Source: Neoarius graeffei (lineage: Eukaryota; Chordata; Actinopteri; Siluriformes; Ariidae). From it: a stretch of DNA of 64,000 bases. Under the pieces are notes generated by a model that was given only the letters and a program-made list of their open reading frames with translations, did no database searches and had not been told where the DNA came from. The stretch covers positions 21,146,099 to 21,210,098 of the forward strand of contig NC_083583.1 in assembly GCF_027579695.1 (NCBI RefSeq), in the 5' to 3' direction. A program made the translations under genes and the position numbers. This document shows, piece after piece, positions 61,403 through 64,000 of this stretch (its first letter is position 1; every line of letters starts with the position of its first letter).

Positions 61403-61702
61403 ATGCCATGTAGATGTGTTGCTGGCCGGTGCAGCAACATGACAGAAGGTGGATTTATGTTGCATTCATGGCCCAAGAATGTTCAAACTGCAAAGATTTG
61501 GACGTGTTTTGCGAGAAGTTCACGGGCACAGTGGGCGCCTATGAAATGGTTTCTCCTCTGTTCTGCACATTTTACTGAAGACTTGTACGAAACCTCTGAT
61601 CTGTTGAGGAGCGTTGGCTACAAGCCTGTATTGAAAGAGGGTGCAGTACCAATAATTAAAGAAAAAGAAAACTACAAGAAAAGGAAAGTATTTATTTTTT
61701 AA
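61403..61702 (+). CDS. Second THAP-domain open frame
   Basis: 99 residues: MPCRCVAGRCSNMTEGG, then IWTCFARSSRAQW, LCSAHFTEDLYE, and LKEGAVPII. C-x4-C ... C-x2-H and the AVPxI box fit a THAP finger at the very N terminus, the usual place. A donor-like aggaaa|gtattt near 61686 could end an exon after KRK. It is unlike the THAP at 60514. It may be exon 1 of a P-element/THAP9-like transposon or a host gene reaching beyond the window; no other exon is visible, so the call is open. Confidence 0.55.
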   Translation: MPCRCVAGRCSNMTEGGFMLHSWPKNVQTAKIWTCFARSSRAQWAPMKWFLLCSAHFTEDLYETSDLLRSVGYKPVLKEGAVPIIKEKENYKKRKVFIF

Positions 61703-63384
61703 AAGGAAAGTGAGTTCAGTTGCACCAGTCCTCCCAGAGTGAGCCAAGGGTTGTTGCTAAAACCCGGGATGGGACAGGACGTGACATATCGCTTGGGCAG
61801 TGATACATATCGCCCCGCAGTTGTTACTAAAACTGGTAACATCCCGTTCCATCCCGGGTTTTAGTAATTGCCTGAGCCCAGCAGTAATGGCGGAATACAC
61901 AGTATGAAGGAAAGTCAATGAGTGGAGCAGCCGTCTTATTTCTAAACTGGATATCGCTGCCATCTCGCCCTTACGTGGAAGAAGTGAATGAACGGAGAAC
62001 TGAATGAACAACTGAAAGTCAGATTGTTTCAAAAACAATCGGCCACAAGATCAGCCTTTAAGAAGCGAGAACACAGACAGGTAAGCTCCGACTCTCATTT
62101 GGATAAAAAAACCCAACACGTTTACCTGCATTTAGATTAATACATGTAACTTGTATCTGATTATTTAATTAGCCTTTTACGTTTTATCAGTGAAAATGCA
62201 TGCATGTACATGTATGTTGCATAAGTTATAACACCTATCCTGTTTTAATGAGAGTCAACCCACAGTCAGTGAAGTCAAGTCAGTCTTAGTTGAGCAAGTT
62301 GGTAACGGGATTCCTTACTTTCACCATAAATTTTTATTTAAATGACTTTGGTCTATAGCTGTAAAAGGCCTCGGCCTTAAAACCAGTTCTTGCTGTGAAG
62401 TCACGGCATGGCTGGCTCACCGGGGCAGCTCAAATGCCAACTTTGCGGTCGATTTTTACTCTCAAAAATACATATTTTTTTATTTCCATTTATGCAGCAT
62501 ACAAGAGTCAAGGATGGAGATACGATCCACTCAGAAATGTATTTAAAAATAAAGGTTCTGCGTATCTCCTTTAAACATCCCTGCCGGCACAATGGTTTGA
62601 TAATATGCCGGTGAATAGTTCAAAACGAATTGGGATTTCAAACTGCACTCTCAGCCTAATGATAAGGTGGGCAGGAGTGAAGTCAGCATTTACGCGAAAA
62701 GAGTTGCAGTACGATCTGAAAGCAGCCATAACAACAGTTATACAGGGAACAATAAACAATTAATTGGACCGCTTTGCTACACATCATGTAAAGCTTCTCT
62801 GCAAAAAAGGAAGCCAAGAGATGCATGACAAAAAAAAAAAAAAAAATCTATGAAGGATTTTGAAATTGTGAGTCCATCAGGGAAACCAGCTTAATCTTGG
62901 GGAACTGAATCCATGAAGAATGTGCCAAAATTTAACCATAATCCAGCTGAAAGGTAATTATTTCTTACCATAGATGTCTTGAAGCTGTAACTGCCAACAA
63001 TGGCCTTGACACAAAGTACTTAGGTTGGTAATTTGTGATGTCTGAGTGCTTTTTTCCCTTTCAATTTATTTTTTAAACATATCTTTCTTCAGGATTATGA
63101 ATACACACTTTTTTGTTCATATTCATAAATCCAGTAATGTGTGTAAATTTAAAATAGATGTACATTATACATTGGAAGTATATTAAATAACAAAAAGAAA
63201 AGTGCTTTAACAGTTGCTTTCCCTCAATGTATAGGCCATTTGTGCTGTAATGTGTGTCTTGGAGCCACAAGTGAAAGCTGAAAGTGACCTTGACCATGAA
63301 CAGACTAACACCAATGGAAATGTTGTGTTGGCATTTTATTTTGAGTCTGTTTAGGAGGGATCTCAGTTGGCCCTGAAAAGTGTG
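61703..63384. other. Unassigned DNA with a short palindromic repeat
   Basis: At 61752-61873 two inverted gctaaaacccgggatgg blocks flank about 80 bp, a small MITE-like palindrome. The rest holds poly(A) and AT-rich stretches and no recognisable gene. Confidence 0.45.
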
Positions 63385-63421
63385 AAGAAGAAGAAGAAGA
63401 AGAAGAAGAAGAAGAAGAAGA
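63385..63421. repeat. (GAA)n microsatellite
   Basis: About 12 gaa units; gives a false poly-Leu frame on minus. Confidence 0.95.
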
Positions 63422-64000
63422 AACAAGCTCACCTTTCACTGCCAACCAGGGTTTTACTTTAGTATATTAGACACATACACTGCAACCCCACTATAATGAG
63501 CTCTTTTACTACGAGTTTTCGCATATAACAAACTAAGTTTGTGTCCCCCACCTTTAACAACAATGAGTCAGCCTCTTCAAAAAAATATCACTGTGTCACA
63601 TCCACGTGCATTTGCACTACGTGCTCCAAGCGCCATTAGGACTAATTATAGTACTATGCACCTGTTCCAGATTAGAGCGTAATCACAGCACGCACTTATA
63701 AGGACTCTCTAAACACACAGAATTGGCAAAGTATACGCACTGTACCTAGTTCTCACATTACTAAGCCTTGTATCTGTGTATTGCTTTTCTGGTTTTGACT
63801 TTGTTTTGTGTATTTGGACTCTACCTTTTGTCTTTGCCTCTGCCATTCTGTTTGTGCCTCACATGATCATTGCCAGTTTCACGCCCCTGCCTCTGTCTTA
63901 CATTTTTTTTTTTACTGTTTGCCTGCCTAACTAACAATCATCAAGAACGGTGATCAAAGGATTGATAAAAGGATGAAATGACTGCTGATACCGCTAAACT
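63422..64000. other. Unassigned right edge
   Basis: Sequence with T-rich, LTR- or 5'UTR-like composition (ttgactttgttttgtgtatt, gcctctgccattctgtttgt). It may be the start of another retroelement that runs off the window; not enough to call. Confidence 0.35.

Noticed and set aside
63073-63432. Poly-leucine minus frame resembling a signal peptide
   Set aside because: Translation of a GAA microsatellite.

Overview
The window is animal DNA and almost certainly a teleost fish. Its genes are split by introns with GT/AG borders. It carries fish-type Tc1/mariner, PIF/Harbinger, hAT, Kolobok-like and Penelope-like elements, a tRNA-headed SINE with 12-13 bp target duplications, and Gmr1-like LTR fossils. 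The SINE and Tc1 types recall catfishes and their relatives, but that is a guess.

Host genes. (1) Two intronless GPCR genes of the hydroxycarboxylic-acid/oxoeicosanoid receptor group (3213-4148 and 9464-10399, + strand) lie in a tandem duplication of about 6.2 kb. Each is preceded by a short broken copy of its own 5' end and by a solo LTR about 130 bp before the ATG. A SINE sits at the start, junction and end of the duplication, and the junction SINE is a hybrid. (2) TRAF3IP2 (Act1, the IL-17 receptor adaptor with a SEFIR domain) runs on + from a likely 5' exon near 14.6 kb to a stop at 41225. Eight coding exons join in frame to 419 codons plus stop. (3) CLCN4 (2Cl-/H+ exchanger ClC-4) runs on - from 59456 to 42693. 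Eleven exons join in frame to a 753-residue protein, close to the length of human ClC-4. TRAF3IP2 and CLCN4 are convergent, with about 1.5 kb between their stop codons.

Mobile DNA fills the introns and is heavily nested. 1-1070: L2/Jockey-like LINE. 5.0-7.0 and 11.3-12.4 kb: a Tc1 relic in each duplicate; the first also carries a Harbinger derivative. 13.2-14.2 kb: SINE and Tc1 fragment. 18.2-21.5 kb: SINE, then a TA-flanked element holding a solo LTR and an IS4EU/ISL2EU-like element, which itself contains a LINE 5' piece. 22.1-23.6 kb: hAT MITE and another MITE. 25.0-28.3 kb: Gmr1-like fossil holding a second family's solo LTR. 28.9-37.0 kb: RTE-like LINE split by a DNA element and by a second Gmr1-like fossil with both LTRs. 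38.3-40.1 kb: hAT. 43.7-47.6 kb: Tc1 holding a Harbinger that holds a SINE. 47.8-49.4 kb: nearly whole Tc1. 55.1-58.4 kb: Tc1 holding a head-to-head pair of Penelope-like elements. 59.7-61.1 kb: TTAA-flanked THAP element.

No RNA gene, CRISPR array or bacterial-type operon was seen. The most informative features are the duplication history of the receptor pair and the nested insertions, whose order of arrival can be read from their target duplications. I did not find a clear new molecular system.
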